In this document: positions 1 through 8,040 of the stretch, in pieces
Layout: each line of letters opens with the position of its first letter
Position numbering within the stretch: position 1 is the first letter of the stretch
DNA from: Sulfurimonas sp.
GTDB lineage: Bacteria; Campylobacterota; Campylobacteria; Campylobacterales; Sulfurimonadaceae
Assembly: GCA_027063585.1 (NCBI GenBank)
Contig: JAMORM010000015.1
Coordinates: 1-12,578, forward strand
DNA length: 12,578 nt
Reading direction: 5' to 3'
Translations under genes and position numbers: made by a program
Notes under the pieces: generated by a model
What the model saw: the letters and a program-made list of their open reading frames with translations, nothing else
What the model was told of the DNA's origin: nothing
The model's database searches: none

Positions 1-29
1 CCTTGAAAATATTCAAAAAAAGGATTCAC

Positions 30-1340
30 ATGAAGAAATGGTTATTAGCACTTTTGTTTGCTTTACCAACATTCGTATTTGCGGAGGATACACCGGTACT
101 AGACACGGGAGATACAGCATGGATGATGATGTCTACTGCATTAGTACTTCTTATGACACCTGCAGGTCTTGCACTTTTTTATGCAGGTATGACAAGAAGT
201 AAAAATGTACTTAACACATATGCTATGGTTTTTGGAGCATTTGTTGTTGCATTCCTTGTTTGGATAGTCGCAGGATATTCAATTGCCTTTGGTACAGCAG
301 AATCAGCTACTCTTCAAAATGTCATAGGTGGATTTTCAAATGTATTCTTAAATGGAATCAGCTGGCATGATTTAAGTGGAACATACCCTACTTATGTATT
401 TGTTGTATTTCAAGGGACCTTTGCTGCTATTACAGTGGCTATTGCTGCAGGTTCCGTTATTGAACGTATTAAATTTTCAACTTGGCTGGTATTTGTAGCT
501 ATCTGGGGATTGGTAGTATATGCTCCAATTGCTCACATGGTATGGGGTGGAGAGGGTGCATTTCTTTTTGATGCAGGTGCTTTAGATTTTGCCGGCGGTA
601 CTGTTGTGCATATGAATGGTGGTTTAGCCGGTTTAGTGCTTGCTATATTAGTGGGTAAACGCGCTGGATATCCTAAGTCTGCTATGAAACCTGCTACTGT
701 ACTTCTAACTGCACTTGGTGCAGCTCTTTTATGGTTCGGTTGGTATGGATTCAACGCAGGTTCTGCATTTGGTGCTAATGCAATCGCCGGTGTAGCAATG
801 CTTACTACCACAATCGCAACAGCCGCAGCTGCTATTACTTGGATGCTGGCTGAGTGGTTTGTATATAAAAAACCTACGCTTTTAGGAATCGCTACAGGTG
901 CTGTTTCAGGTCTTGTTGCTATTACTCCTGCTGCTGGTTTTGTTGGTGTTGGCGGAGCTTTTATTGTCGGCATCATTGGAACGCTTTTCGCATTTTGGGG
1001 TGTTACTGTGCTCAAAAAGAAACTTGGCTATGATGATTCTCTCGATGCATTTGGTGTTCACTTCTTAGCGGGTCTTTTTGGTGCACTTGCAACAGGTTTG
1101 TTGGCACTCAAAGACAACGATTTACTATGGGACGGACCACTAAAAGAGTCAGGTGACAGAATGGGACAGTTTATGGTTCAAGTTGAATCTGTTGTAATCG
1201 TCGGTCTGTTTACACTTGTCGGAACTGTCGTTGTTTATTACATTGCAATTGCATTAACTGGTGGTTCACGCGTAAGTGAAGATGAAGAAATAATGGGGCT
1301 TGATGAATCCGTCCAGGGCGAAAGATATATGAACAATTAA
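30..1340 (+). CDS. amt: Ammonium transporter Amt/MEP family (signal-peptide form)
   Basis: Inner-membrane ammonium channel that brings NH4+/NH3 into the cell for assimilation. The 436-residue product starts with a Sec-type signal sequence (MKKWLLALLF, then FVFA before the cut), as in E. coli AmtB, and has the usual run of hydrophobic helices. Visible channel residues are the FQGTF segment with the two gate-type phenylalanines (F127, F131), D186 and H194 in DFAGGTVVH, the WYGFNAGS segment, and the second twin histidine H344 in DAFGVH. The C-terminal GLDE...GE region resembles the PII-contacting tail. I chose the ATG at 30 because an AAGGA-like site sits about 6 bases upstream. A TTG at 3 would add nine residues before a good signal peptide. 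It is followed by a hairpin and glnK, and AmtB activity is classically gated by GlnK. The promoter lies outside the window. Confidence 0.95.
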   Translation: MKKWLLALLFALPTFVFAEDTPVLDTGDTAWMMMSTALVLLMTPAGLALFYAGMTRSKNVLNTYAMVFGAFVVAFLVWIVAGYSIAFGTAESATLQNVIGGFSNVFLNGISWHDLSGTYPTYVFVVFQGTFAAITVAIAAGSVIERIKFSTWLVFVAIWGLVVYAPIAHMVWGGEGAFLFDAGALDFAGGTVVHMNGGLAGLVLAILVGKRAGYPKSAMKPATVLLTALGAALLWFGWYGFNAGSAFGANAIAGVAMLTTTIATAAAAITWMLAEWFVYKKPTLLGIATGAVSGLVAITPAAGFVGVGGAFIVGIIGTLFAFWGVTVLKKKLGYDDSLDAFGVHFLAGLFGALATGLLALKDNDLLWDGPLKESGDRMGQFMVQVESVVIVGLFTLVGTVVVYYIAIALTGGSRVSEDEEIMGLDESVQGERYMNN

Positions 1341-1344
1341 GAGA

Positions 1345-1378
1345 GCTCATCTCAAAAGGAGATGAGCATCTTGATTTT
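1345..1378 (+). terminator. Hairpin after amt, probable terminator or attenuator
   Basis: A perfect 9-bp stem (GCTCATCTC at 1345-1353 pairing with GAGATGAGC at 1359-1367) with a 5-base loop begins 4 bases after the amt stop. The following tract, ATCTTGATTTT, is only moderately T-rich, so it may be a partial terminator that lets some transcription reach glnK. Confidence 0.6.
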
Positions 1379-1397
1379 GTAATCAAAAATGGTTACA
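1378..1397. promoter_or_regulatory. Inverted repeat upstream of glnK, possible operator
   Basis: TGTAATC (1378-1384) and GGTTACA (1391-1397) form a dyad around a 6-base centre, with one G-T mismatch. It lies 36-55 bases before the glnK start. An AT-rich stretch after it (AATAATAATAAAAT) could hold a -10 element. It partly overlaps a second dyad, TTGATT-N4-AATCAA (1371-1386). No known nitrogen-regulator consensus fits exactly, so the role is a guess. Confidence 0.25.
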
Positions 1398-1402
1398 ATT
1401 GA

Positions 1403-1771
<369 letters not shown>

Positions 1772-1788
1772 GTTTCAAATATCTACAT

Positions 1789-1813
1789 TTACATATGCAT
1801 TTTGAATATGTAA
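1789..1813. promoter_or_regulatory. 8-bp inverted repeat after glnK, function unknown
   Basis: TTACATAT (1789-1796) and ATATGTAA (1806-1813) are perfect reverse complements around a 9-base centre. The repeat lies between the glnK stop and the terminator hairpin. It could be an operator for the downstream amt or part of the 3' end structure of the glnK mRNA. The sequence alone does not decide. Confidence 0.25.
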
Positions 1814-1820
1814 TCCTCTT

Positions 1821-1857
1821 AAATCTCATATTTAATTTTTTAAATATGAGATTTTTG
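1821..1857 (+). terminator. Rho-independent terminator after glnK
   Basis: A perfect 14-bp stem (AAATCTCATATTTA at 1821-1834 with TAAATATGAGATTT at 1841-1854) has a 6-base T-rich loop, and the descending arm runs into a T tract (ATTTTTG). It separates glnK from the second amt. Because the stem is AT-rich and near-symmetric, it could act in either direction. Confidence 0.65.
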
Positions 1858-1897
1858 ATACACTCAGTTCTTAATTTACTTTAAGGACTTTTAATTT

Positions 1898-3073
1898 ATG
1901 TCAGAAGCTGATTTTAAATACATTATAGATACTTTTTTCACACTTTTTTCTATGGTTTTAATTATATTTATGGTTCCGGGCTTTGCTATGCTTGAAGCCG
2001 GACTTGTTCGAACAAAAAATGTTTCTTCTGTACTAACTGTAAACACAATGATTTATGCTGTTGCTTCAATGGCATTTTTACTTATCGGTTATTCCCTCGC
2101 ATTCGGTTCCTGGGAAAATTCATCTATGAGTATTTGGGCGGCATTTTTATTTCAAATGGCATTTGTCGGTAAAACTATTAATATTATGAGTGGCGGAGTG
2201 AGCGAACGTGTAAAAATTATGCCATTGATGATATTTACGGTAGTAATGGGTGCGATTATCTATCCACTTGTTGTGAATGTAAGCTGGGGCGCTGATTTAC
2301 TTGCAGGAACGCTTTTTGACATAGACATGTATGATTTGGCAGGTTCTACGGTTATTCACTCAACAGGGGGGTGGGCACTGCTTGCAGCTATTTTGATTAT
2401 GGGTCCTCGTAAAGGACGTTATCATAAGGGAAAAATCAGAGTTATTCCTGCTTCGAATATACCTCTTGTTGTGCTTGGTGCATTGCTTTTATGGATAGGC
2501 TGGTTTGGCTTTAACGGTGGAAGTGTCGGTTCTATATCTTCTGTAGAAAATGCGGATACTGTTGCCAAAACAATTATGAACACAAATACGGCAGGACTCT
2601 CAGGTGCAATAATTGCAGCTGTAATCATGTATGCACGTTACAAGCTTTTAGATATTACTATGATACTAAACGGTGCACTCGGAGGACTTGTGGCGATTAC
2701 TGCAGGACCGGACCTTTATGATATATATACTCCTATACTCATTGGCGCTATCGGTGGAACACTCGTTGTCTTTGCTGTACCAACGTTTGACAAACTAAAA
2801 CTTGATGATCCCGTCGGAGCACTTTCTGTGCATCTTGTTAACGGTATCTGGGGAACACTTGCAGTGGGTATTTTTGTTGATAAAGTCTCATTATTAGCAC
2901 AGCTAAAAGGTATTGTTATTATTGGAATTTTTGCTTTTATCAGCTCTTTTATTGTGATTTATATTATAAACAAAATCATTGCATTTAGAGCCGAAGATGA
3001 TGTTCAGGTAGAAGGACTTGATGTCAATGAAGTGGGTGTTGAAGCATACCCTGAGTTTAAACGGGCTATTTAA
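1898..3073 (+). CDS. amt: Second ammonium transporter, divergent Amt family
   Basis: A 391-residue membrane protein of the Amt/MEP/Rh family without a signal peptide, clearly different from the first Amt in the window. Key residues are present: F85 and F89 in the FQMAF gate segment, D146 and H154 in YDLAGSTVIH, the WFGFNGGS segment, and H312 in ALSVH. The tail EGLDVNEVGVEAYPEF is the usual C-terminal docking region, although the common EHG triplet reads EVG. The segment after the gate reads VGK92TINI, putting a lysine where the first Amt has isoleucine. AAGGA lies 10 bases before the ATG. The gene probably has its own promoter in 1857-1890, since a strong hairpin separates it from glnK, but I see no convincing hexamers. 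It may be a high-affinity channel or a sensor-like Amt. The family is certain, the specialisation is not. Confidence 0.93.
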   Translation: MSEADFKYIIDTFFTLFSMVLIIFMVPGFAMLEAGLVRTKNVSSVLTVNTMIYAVASMAFLLIGYSLAFGSWENSSMSIWAAFLFQMAFVGKTINIMSGGVSERVKIMPLMIFTVVMGAIIYPLVVNVSWGADLLAGTLFDIDMYDLAGSTVIHSTGGWALLAAILIMGPRKGRYHKGKIRVIPASNIPLVVLGALLLWIGWFGFNGGSVGSISSVENADTVAKTIMNTNTAGLSGAIIAAVIMYARYKLLDITMILNGALGGLVAITAGPDLYDIYTPILIGAIGGTLVVFAVPTFDKLKLDDPVGALSVHLVNGIWGTLAVGIFVDKVSLLAQLKGIVIIGIFAFISSFIVIYIINKIIAFRAEDDVQVEGLDVNEVGVEAYPEFKRAI

Positions 3074-3079
3074 TGATTT

Positions 3080-3808
3080 ATGATTAATCACTCAAAATCT
3101 CTTTTACTTTCTTTATCTATTCATATCCTGATTTTACTGAGCCTATTTGGAATCTATAAGTATGCTTTTTCATCTGTTAAACCTGCAGAAAAAGAGAAGA
3201 GAATTTGTGTGAAATTGACGTGTATAAAGCAAAAAGCAGTAGTTGAACAAAAGCAAAAAGTACAAAAACCAAAACCTCTTCACAAAAAAATAGTTAAAAA
3301 ACCTGATATACATAAAAAAGCTCCCGTAAAAAAGCCTAAAAGAGTAAAGAAAAAAGTTCCTCTTAAAAAAGAGATTAAAAAAGAAGAGCAAAAAGTTGTA
3401 GAAAAACCAGTTGAACCTATAAAATCTGTTGAACCTGCACAACCACAACCACAAACAGAGAAAAAAACTGAAGTTATTGAAAATAAAATTGTTGCAAATG
3501 AAATCTCCCAAAAGAAGATGAGTGATGAAGAGCAGTATTTAGAAGATAATTTAGCAAAAATTGCCCAATTGATAAAAGAAAATTTATATTATCCGAGAAT
3601 GGCACGTAAAAGAGGCATACAAGGCTCTGTTACAGTCCGTTTTATGTTACTAAAAGATGCTACCGTGATACAAATCACTACAATATCTTCGAGCAGTGGG
3701 ATTTTAACACGTGCTGCAATTAAAACAATTGCCGAACTTTCAGGAAAATTTCCAAAGCCAAAAGCAGATCTAATGCTCACAGTACCAATACAATATTCAT
3801 TGCATTGA
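3080..3808 (+). CDS. tonB: TonB energy-transducing protein
   Basis: Periplasm-spanning protein that transmits inner-membrane proton-motive energy to TonB-dependent outer-membrane receptors. The 242-residue product has an N-terminal membrane anchor (about residues 8-26) with the TonB-type S11...H15 pair. A long Lys/Pro/Glu-rich linker follows (about 45-135, many KKP, KPK and VEKP units). A TonB C-terminal domain occupies about 160-242, with YYPRMARKRGIQGSVTVRF at 170-188 and the closing PIQYSL strand. The start is 6 bases after the second amt stop and has no clear ribosome binding site, so translation may be coupled. No exbB or exbD is adjacent, and the receptor it serves is unknown. The stop lies one base from the convergent rubredoxin stop. 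Confidence 0.88.
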   Translation: MINHSKSLLLSLSIHILILLSLFGIYKYAFSSVKPAEKEKRICVKLTCIKQKAVVEQKQKVQKPKPLHKKIVKKPDIHKKAPVKKPKRVKKKVPLKKEIKKEEQKVVEKPVEPIKSVEPAQPQPQTEKKTEVIENKIVANEISQKKMSDEEQYLEDNLAKIAQLIKENLYYPRMARKRGIQGSVTVRFMLLKDATVIQITTISSSSGILTRAAIKTIAELSGKFPKPKADLMLTVPIQYSLH

Positions 3809-3809
3809 T

Positions 3810-3980
3810 TTAATCGACAGGATTAAAATATTCTTTTTGGGCACCACAACCTGGGCATCGCCAATTATCAGGAAGATCTTTAAAAGCTGTTCCAGGAGGA
3901 ATTCCACTTTTTTCATCACCGATTTGAGGGTCATAAATATGGCCGCAAAATGCACATTTGTATTTTTGTAATTTATCCAT
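3810..3980 (-). CDS. Rubredoxin
   Basis: A 56-residue one-iron electron carrier in the cytoplasm. The two CxxC iron-binding knuckles are plain: C9-A-F-C12-G-H and C42-P-G-C45-G-A. The conserved Y16-D-P, G-D, GIPPGT-F-LP and DNWRCPGCG elements sit in their usual places, and the length is typical. The start ATG (3978-3980) follows a strong AAGGAG site read on the minus strand (complement of 3987-3992). It lies 26 bases downstream of the phosphate-transporter gene on the same strand, so the two may be co-transcribed. Its redox partner is not identifiable here. Rubredoxins commonly serve NO or O2 reduction or rubrerythrin/superoxide detoxification. Confidence 0.95.
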   Translation of the reverse strand: MDKLQKYKCAFCGHIYDPQIGDEKSGIPPGTAFKDLPDNWRCPGCGAQKEYFNPVD

Positions 3981-4006
3981 AAGTAACTCCTTTGTATTAT
4001 TATGTC

Positions 4007-5602
4007 TTATTTTCCTGCGCTCAGTATTGCTTGCTCAAGGTGGTAAGCAATACGGGCAATATGTGCAGATGAACGTTGCAGCCATCGAATGGCTTCAAGA
4101 TGATACGTTCCCTCATCTATATTAACAGTTCCATTTGCCATTAGGGATGTTATATTTTGTCTTTTTTGTTTTACAGTTTTTACGACGTCTGTATCATTTT
4201 TTTGTGCAAAATTTGACATTTGTCCAAGAGATTCTTTTTCTAAGAGTTGAAGTATTGTTTGAATGAATCGAATAAATTGATTTTTTTCTTTTATCAGTAA
4301 ACTTGATGATTTAAGCAACAAAATTTTATGTTCGTCTTCACTACATCTGTCAAATAGTCGCTGAAGATGATCAATAACGTGAATGAGATTTATTAACCGT
4401 TGCCAATTTGCATCTTGCGTATTTTTTAAATTAATCATATCCAAAAAATCTTGTGTCTCGTCTAAGAGTTTATCAAACGCATGTATATTGATTTTGTTTG
4501 CATTTCTCTTCTCTCCAAGTAAATAGAGTATATGTTGGAGTAATGTTTTAAACTCATTTTCAAGAGATTTTTGAACAACACTTAAAGCCAAAGGTATGTT
4601 TTCAAGCAATGTAGGATCAAAATTTTGTGTATATTTTTGTTTTGGTGAAGGAATAATTTTTTGCATAAGATGTGCAAATGATTTTGTAAAGGGAATTATT
4701 ATAATAACCCCTAAAAGATTGAAAAATGTGTGAAATAAAACTAAGACTATTTCCGCTTGCTGCATTAAAAAAACGGGTGCAAGTGACTGAAACAGCATTG
4801 TATAGGGTGCAATCAAAAACAATGCTGCAGTACCGGTAAATATATTATAGACAACATGCGAGAAGCCGGTTCTTTTTACTTCTACAGAACCTCCAATCGT
4901 TGCAATGGCGGCTGTAAAGCTTGTTCCAACATCCATACCGACAACCAAAGCTGCCCCCTGTTCAAAACTTATAGCACCACCATAAATCATAGTAAGTGTT
5001 GCAGCAACACCTGCGCTTGATGATTGTGTGATAATTGTAACAAGAATTCCGAGTAAAAATAGTTCAAAGCGGCCGACAAAAGAATCCCCTGGAAAGTTTT
5101 GCACAGAAATGATATCTTTAAAGACAGACATACTGTCTTGCATAAAACTAATGCCTACAAAAATTAAACCAAATCCGGCAATTGCAAAACCGATGTTTGC
5201 TACTTTTCCTTTTGAAAAAAGTTTTAAACTTGAACCCAAGAGTATAAAAGGTAAAACTATAGTGCCGAGTTGGAGTTTAAATCCAAGCAGGGCTACCATC
5301 CAACCCGTAATTGTAGTCCCGACATTTGCACCAAATATAATGCCGAGTGCTTCAGGAAAGGCTAACAGTCCAGCGGCTACAAAGCCTACAGCAGCAACTG
5401 TTGTAGCACTTGAAGATTGTAAAATGGCCGTACTGACTGCTCCTGTAATAACTCCGCTAGTAGGTGTTTTTGTAAAGCGCACTAAAGCATTTCGAATGGT
5501 ATCTCCGGCAAGGGCATGTAACCCTTGTGTCATGATAATCATACCAAGTATAAAGATACCGATGCCTCCAACTGCCTGGGAAATAGTGAGCCATGAATTC
5601 AT
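4007..5602 (-). CDS. Na+/phosphate cotransporter family protein (NptA/YjbB-like)
   Basis: Predicted sodium-coupled phosphate transporter of the inner membrane, with an N-terminal transport region and a cytoplasmic C-terminal helical domain. The inverted duplication typical of the family is visible: QSSSATT at 62-68 with [10 protein letters not shown] at 91-100, then QSSSA at 193-197 with [10 protein letters not shown] near 222-231. Residues from about 330 to 531 form a soluble, helix-rich PhoU-like domain, as in YjbB. The total of 531 residues is close to that of YjbB. AAGGTAG lies about 10 bases before the ATG. YjbB-type members are associated with phosphate export or homeostasis, so the direction of transport is open. 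The gene is divergent from the Nfu operon, sharing a 183-base control region, and is followed by rubredoxin. Confidence 0.88.
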   Translation of the reverse strand: MNSWLTISQAVGGIGIFILGMIIMTQGLHALAGDTIRNALVRFTKTPTSGVITGAVSTAILQSSSATTVAAVGFVAAGLLAFPEALGIIFGANVGTTITGWMVALLGFKLQLGTIVLPFILLGSSLKLFSKGKVANIGFAIAGFGLIFVGISFMQDSMSVFKDIISVQNFPGDSFVGRFELFLLGILVTIITQSSSAGVAATLTMIYGGAISFEQGAALVVGMDVGTSFTAAIATIGGSVEVKRTGFSHVVYNIFTGTAALFLIAPYTMLFQSLAPVFLMQQAEIVLVLFHTFFNLLGVIIIIPFTKSFAHLMQKIIPSPKQKYTQNFDPTLLENIPLALSVVQKSLENEFKTLLQHILYLLGEKRNANKINIHAFDKLLDETQDFLDMINLKNTQDANWQRLINLIHVIDHLQRLFDRCSEDEHKILLLKSSSLLIKEKNQFIRFIQTILQLLEKESLGQMSNFAQKNDTDVVKTVKQKRQNITSLMANGTVNIDEGTYHLEAIRWLQRSSAHIARIAYHLEQAILSAGK

Positions 5603-5668
5603 AATAATTAAACTACCTTATGATATGAAAGATAATGCTATTATGGCATAAGTTTCTAATGATTATTT

Positions 5669-5682
5669 TTAACCTAAGTTAA
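5669..5682. promoter_or_regulatory. TTAAC-N4-GTTAA palindrome, candidate Crp/Fnr-family operator
   Basis: The site reads TTAACCTAAGTTAA, a perfect dyad with a 4-base centre in the divergent region between the phosphate transporter and the Nfu operon. It matches the consensus reported for NssR, the Crp/Fnr-family nitrosative-stress regulator of Campylobacter jejuni (established knowledge). Its centre is about 42 bases before the start expected from the promoter hexamers at 5684/5706, a classical activator position. That a Crp/Fnr protein binds here is inference. Confidence 0.45.
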
Positions 5683-5683
5683 C

Positions 5684-5711
5684 TTGACGACTTTGAGGAA
5701 AAACATATTAA
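5684..5711 (+). promoter_or_regulatory. Candidate sigma70 promoter for the Nfu operon (distal)
   Basis: TTGACG (5684-5689) and TATTAA (5706-5711) are separated by 16 bases, just downstream of the TTAAC-N4-GTTAA palindrome. TAAAAT at 5709-5714 is an alternative -10 with a longer spacer. The leader to the start codon would be about 68 bases. Confidence 0.4.
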
Positions 5712-5754
5712 AATGGTAAAATTATTTCATAATCTTATTTTAAATATAAAGATA

Positions 5755-5760
5755 TATAAT
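5755..5760 (+). promoter_or_regulatory. Candidate -10 box for the Nfu operon (proximal)
   Basis: A consensus TATAAT in a very AT-rich stretch lies about 26 bases before the Nfu start codon. Campylobacterota promoters often rely on the -10 box with a periodic T-rich upstream region instead of a good -35. No -35 hexamer is evident here. Confidence 0.4.
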
Positions 5761-5785
5761 TTTTTATATCAATTAAGGATAAGAG

Positions 5786-6154
5786 ATGCATTTTTTAGAT
5801 GAAGATATTTATGAAGCTGTGAAAAATTATCTTCCAAAAGTGAGTGAATATGTAAATTCTCATGGTGGAGATATTAAACTTCTTGGAGTAAAAGAGGGCA
5901 CTGTTTATATAGAACTAACTGGTGCATGTGGAGGCTGCTCTATGAGTCTGATGACGACAAAAATGGTTGTACAAAAAAAATTACGAGAGCTCATACATCC
6001 TGAACTTGTCGTTATAAACGTCGATGGAACTCCTGATAATAAGATGCCAGAAGATGCTTATATCGGTACTAAAAAAAATGATGACGATCACACGAGTATG
6101 GAAGAAGAGAAACATGGAATGCTCGATAATATTAAGCATATAATAGGACTTTAA
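5786..6154 (+). CDS. Nfu-type iron-sulfur cluster scaffold/carrier
   Basis: Carries and delivers Fe-S clusters to target proteins in the cytoplasm. The core, about residues 8-85, is a NifU C-terminal-type domain with HGGDIKLLGVKEGTVYIELTG followed by the cluster-binding CGGC motif (C48, C51) and SMS-MTTKMVVQKKLRE. The remaining C-terminal 35-40 residues are acidic and charged (NDDDHTSMEEEKH) and look like a flexible extension. AAGGA lies 6 bases before the ATG. The flavoprotein gene starts one base after its stop, so the two are almost certainly in one operon. This is a stand-alone Nfu, not a full NifU with IscU and ferredoxin domains. Confidence 0.9.
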   Translation: MHFLDEDIYEAVKNYLPKVSEYVNSHGGDIKLLGVKEGTVYIELTGACGGCSMSLMTTKMVVQKKLRELIHPELVVINVDGTPDNKMPEDAYIGTKKNDDDHTSMEEEKHGMLDNIKHIIGL

Positions 6155-6155
6155 G

Positions 6156-6752
6156 ATGCTTATAGATTATGCAGACAAAGAACTCACACAACGCTACCAG
6201 CTTATGGCGCAGACAATTATTCCTAGACCTATTGCATGGATTGTCACTCAAAACAAACAGGGTATTATTAACATCGCACCTTTTAGCTATTTTATGGGGC
6301 TTAGTTCTGAACCTGCTACGATGATAGTAAGTATAGGGCATAAAAGTGACGGGAGCGAAAAAGATACTCTTAAAAACATTAAAGAGAGTGGGAGATGTAC
6401 TATATGTATGGTCGATGAAGCGCATCTCAATCAGATGCATTTCAGCTCAAAAGAGCTAGGTGAGGAGGAAAGTGAAGCTACTGCATTTGATATCAAAACA
6501 AAAGAAGTTGTAAAAGGGTTTCCTCCCATGGTTCAAGGGGTTCCTAGTGCATTTTTTTGTGAATTTTATCAAGAGATAGAGCTTAAAGACTCGAAAACAA
6601 TTCCTCTGGTTGTTGAAATAAAAGAGCAATTCATCGATGATGGTATTTTATCTGATAAGGAAAAAATCACACTAGATTATGAACCTGTTGCACGTGTAGG
6701 AAAAAGTTATGCACTTCTTGGTAAAAAAATTATTCCGCCAACAATAAAATAG
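6156..6752 (+). CDS. Flavin-reductase-like FMN-binding flavoprotein
   Basis: A 198-residue protein of the flavin reductase-like split-barrel family (flavoredoxin/DIM6-NTAB type), expected to bind FMN and pass electrons in the cytoplasm. Typical elements are PRPIAWIVT at 23-31, NIAPFSYF at 39-46 and the KDTLKNI stretch at 69-75, where families of this type contact the flavin phosphate. The start codon is one base after the nfu stop, with AGGA 7 bases upstream. Placement with an Fe-S carrier suggests redox maintenance or stress repair. The true substrate cannot be read from the sequence, and a short-flavin reductase partner of a monooxygenase is the main alternative. Confidence 0.85.
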   Translation: MLIDYADKELTQRYQLMAQTIIPRPIAWIVTQNKQGIINIAPFSYFMGLSSEPATMIVSIGHKSDGSEKDTLKNIKESGRCTICMVDEAHLNQMHFSSKELGEEESEATAFDIKTKEVVKGFPPMVQGVPSAFFCEFYQEIELKDSKTIPLVVEIKEQFIDDGILSDKEKITLDYEPVARVGKSYALLGKKIIPPTIK

Positions 6753-6761
6753 TAGTTGTTA

Positions 6762-7499
6762 ATGTATGATTATATACTCTACTCAACTTTAACACTCTTC
6801 CTCTCTGCCATATTTTCTATGGGTGGAGCAGGTTCGGGTATAGCCCTTATTCCTATTTTTAATTTTTTAGGGCTTGATTTTACTGTTGCAAAAGCAGTGG
6901 GTCTTTTTGCTGGAGCTTCTACAACTATCACTTCAAGTCTTATGAATATAAAAAGAAAAGCTGTAGAGTACAAATTTGTATTTCCTATTGCATTTGCTAT
7001 GCTCATATTTGCACCAATTGGTGCATACAGCAGCTGTTTTATAGATGAAAAATTTGTGAAGTTTCTCTTTATGCTTCTTCTCTTTTACTCTGCTACTATG
7101 ATGATGTTTGGTAAGAAAAAAGCTTTTTTACATGTAGAGTCAAAATATACTCTTTTTATAGTAGGTGCTAGTGTTGGATTTTTATCTGGACTTTTAGGTG
7201 TAGGCGGAGGAAATATTCTCATTCCTCTGTTAGCACTTCTGGGGTATGAGCCTAAAAAAGTAGCAGTTGCCGTGAGTTTTGTGGTACCATTTTCTGCACT
7301 TGGTTCATTTTTCACCTATGCATCTTATGTTCCGCTTGACTGGGTGATGCTTCTTGTTGTTGCACTCTCTGCAATAGCAGGAGGATACATCGGAAACTAC
7401 ATGATGCACTTCAAACTAAAACAGAGCCACATTAAAAAGATCATGGCAGGACTTCTGTATCTCTTAGCACTCAAACTGCTTTGGCACTTTGTTGTTTAA
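6762..7499 (+). CDS. TauE/SafE family membrane permease
   Basis: Integral membrane protein of the TauE/SafE (DUF81) family, whose characterised members export sulfite or sulfonates or move other small anions. About 245 residues form 7-8 hydrophobic segments in two halves, each with the Gly-rich family signature (SMGGAGSGIALIPI near the N-terminus and SGLLGVGGGNILIPLLAL near the middle). I take ATG 6762 as the start. An in-frame TTG at 6756 would add two residues, and neither has a good ribosome binding site, so reading may be coupled to the flavoprotein gene ending at 6752. Sulfite export would suit a sulfur oxidiser, but that is inference. Confidence 0.85.
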   Translation: MYDYILYSTLTLFLSAIFSMGGAGSGIALIPIFNFLGLDFTVAKAVGLFAGASTTITSSLMNIKRKAVEYKFVFPIAFAMLIFAPIGAYSSCFIDEKFVKFLFMLLLFYSATMMMFGKKKAFLHVESKYTLFIVGASVGFLSGLLGVGGGNILIPLLALLGYEPKKVAVAVSFVVPFSALGSFFTYASYVPLDWVMLLVVALSAIAGGYIGNYMMHFKLKQSHIKKIMAGLLYLLALKLLWHFVV

Positions 7500-7515
7500 G
7501 ATTTAAGGAAATTTT

Positions 7516-8040
7516 ATGAAAATCAATACCTCTTTTTCCGTAGTTATTCGAATAGTTTTATGGCTGTTTATGCTCATAGGCGGGGCTTTATATGCTTATA
7601 GCATTGACAAAAACGACCTTCTTTTTCACTCGCCACTATTTCATCTACTCTCAGCGCTTATCGGTCTTTTTGTACTACGTTTAGCATTTCGTGCAGCAGC
7701 CAATGGCGGCAAAGAACTAGCAAAAGGAAGAGGTGAAAATATGCCGCGTTTAGAAACAAACAGACTTGTCACAACAGGCATTTACAAATGTATGCGCCAC
7801 CCTATGCTCTTTGGTCTCACGCTTCTGCCACTTGGTTGGGCACTGCTTCTGGGTATGCCTACGTTCATCACTATCATTGCTCCGTTGGAGATGCTTTTCA
7901 TTATTTTTATGGTTATAGTTTTTGAAGAGATGGAAGTTAAAAGAAAATTTACAGATGAGTACAGAGCATACGCTCAAAAAGTCCCTATGGTCTCTTTTAA
8001 ACGCAGCTGTCTCAACAGACTTTTTAGGAAACGAGCATGA
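7516..8040 (+). CDS. ICMT/PEMT-like membrane methyltransferase family protein
   Basis: A 174-residue integral membrane protein of the isoprenylcysteine carboxyl methyltransferase / phospholipid methyltransferase fold (also NnrU-like). It has hydrophobic segments at about 8-28, 40-60, 95-115 and 120-140. The signature of the SAM-binding half is visible: RLVTTGIYKCMRHPMLFG (83-100, with R94-H-P96), then FEEMEVKRKFTDEYRAYAQKV near the C-terminus with conserved acidic and Tyr residues. AAGGA lies 7 bases before the ATG, and the gene is 16 bases after the TauE gene. Bacterial members act on lipids, quinone-like or small-molecule substrates, and the substrate here is unknown. Its stop overlaps the start of the truncated next ORF (ATGA). 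Confidence 0.8.
   Translation: MKINTSFSVVIRIVLWLFMLIGGALYAYSIDKNDLLFHSPLFHLLSALIGLFVLRLAFRAAANGGKELAKGRGENMPRLETNRLVTTGIYKCMRHPMLFGLTLLPLGWALLLGMPTFITIIAPLEMLFIIFMVIVFEEMEVKRKFTDEYRAYAQKVPMVSFKRSCLNRLFRKRA

Noticed and set aside
533..1015. 160-codon open frame antisense to the first amt
   Set aside because: It is a shadow of a conserved membrane-protein gene; the composition is Ala/Pro/Thr-rich as expected from the reverse of Amt codons, and no ribosome binding site or family is evident.
1371..1386. TTGATT-N4-AATCAA as an FNR box before glnK
   Set aside because: FNR sites are TTGAT-N4-ATCAA; here the TTGAT/ATCAA half-sites are 6 bases apart, and the sequence is part of the 3' hairpin region of amt.
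3283..3440. Lys/Pro-codon repetitive DNA in tonB as a tandem repeat element
   Set aside because: Units are irregular and fully explained by the TonB periplasmic linker; there is no exact tandem repeat or CRISPR-like spacing.
5028..5651. 207-codon frame antisense to the phosphate transporter and its upstream region
   Set aside because: It lies opposite the conserved QSSS-containing half of the transporter; the Pro/Ile/Lys-rich translation matches no protein and it has no initiation signals.
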